DNA from: JARIHD01 sp036392795
Lineage (GTDB): Bacteria; Patescibacteriota; Saccharimonadia; Saccharimonadales; UBA4665
Direction of reading: 5' to 3'
Length of the DNA: 7,897 nucleotides
Assembly (NCBI GenBank): GCA_036392795.1
Contig: DASVXH010000086.1
Span: 1 to 7,897 of the forward strand
Positions 7,777-7,897 of the stretch are shown piece after piece; the stretch's first letter is position 1, and each line of letters opens with the position of its first letter. The translations under genes and the position numbers were made by a program. The notes beneath the pieces were generated by a model. The model ran no database searches, was not told the origin of the DNA, and saw nothing but the letters and a program-made list of their open reading frames with translations.

Positions 7777-7896
7777 TCAATCAGACACCATGCCTGATAT
7801 CAGTCCTCCGGTCGGAATTTTGCCCGATAAGGTCAGAATCCAGTCTTTTCTTATGATCTTTGCAACCTCCAGATTCCTCCCTACCTTTTGCGTTTT
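7777..7896 (-). CDS. Possible C-terminal end of an unidentified protein, 5' end beyond the window
   Basis: On the minus strand a frame is open from the window edge to a TGA at 7777-7779, giving 39 residues. The peptide looks protein-like: a basic helical stretch (RNLEVAKIIRKDW) then a LTLSGKIPTGGL segment and a short tail. It has the mix of basic and hydrophobic residues often seen at the C-terminus of DNA-binding proteins or transposases, but I do not recognise the family. Forty open codons by chance is not rare, and the plus strand also stays open across most of this span (from an ATG at 7790), so the call is weak. If real, it would be convergent with the GH94 gene. Confidence 0.3.
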   Translation of the reverse strand, partial: KTQKVGRNLEVAKIIRKDWILTLSGKIPTGGLISGMVSD

Positions 7897-7897
7897 C

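Overview
The window holds one co-directional (+ strand) carbohydrate-use locus of three large genes and a gene-poor 3' flank. It is bacterial: the transporter is of GPH type, the standard code is used (stops TAA, TGA, TAG), and G+C is intermediate. The enzyme set and the long, non-Shine-Dalgarno-like leaders would fit an uncultured PVC-superphylum or Omnitrophota/Kiritimatiellota/Lentisphaerota-type bacterium. That placement is a guess from protein style, not something the sequence proves.

Layout. (1) Positions 3-1502: the 3' two thirds of a GPH-family sugar:cation symporter whose beginning lies outside the window. It carries an unusual, roughly 200-residue, helix-rich, coiled-coil-like insert just before its last membrane segment. 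(2) Positions 1503-1646: a 144-bp gap with a weak candidate promoter and a 10-bp-spaced direct repeat. (3) Positions 1647-4082: an 811-residue cytoplasmic GH35-type enzyme with a TIM barrel, a GH42-like middle domain and C-terminal beta domains. (4) Positions 4083-4233: a 151-bp gap. (5) Positions 4234-7578: a 1114-residue GH94-type glycoside phosphorylase that most resembles the long 1,2-beta-oligoglucan phosphorylase (SOGP) class. (6) Positions 7579-7897: a flank with a 13-bp tandem duplication, short inverted repeats and, on the minus strand running off the window end, what may be the last 39 codons of another gene.

Working model (inference). An oligosaccharide enters through the GPH symporter. 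It is then cut inside the cell by the phosphorylase, which conserves bond energy as a sugar 1-phosphate, and it is trimmed or remodelled by the GH35 enzyme. Neither enzyme has a signal peptide, which agrees with an intracellular route. A GH35 protein next to an SOGP-like GH94 protein recalls beta-1,2-glucan (sophoro-oligosaccharide) utilisation clusters, where a GH35 relative acts as a beta-1,2-glucosyltransferase instead of a beta-galactosidase. The substrate cannot be fixed from sequence alone.
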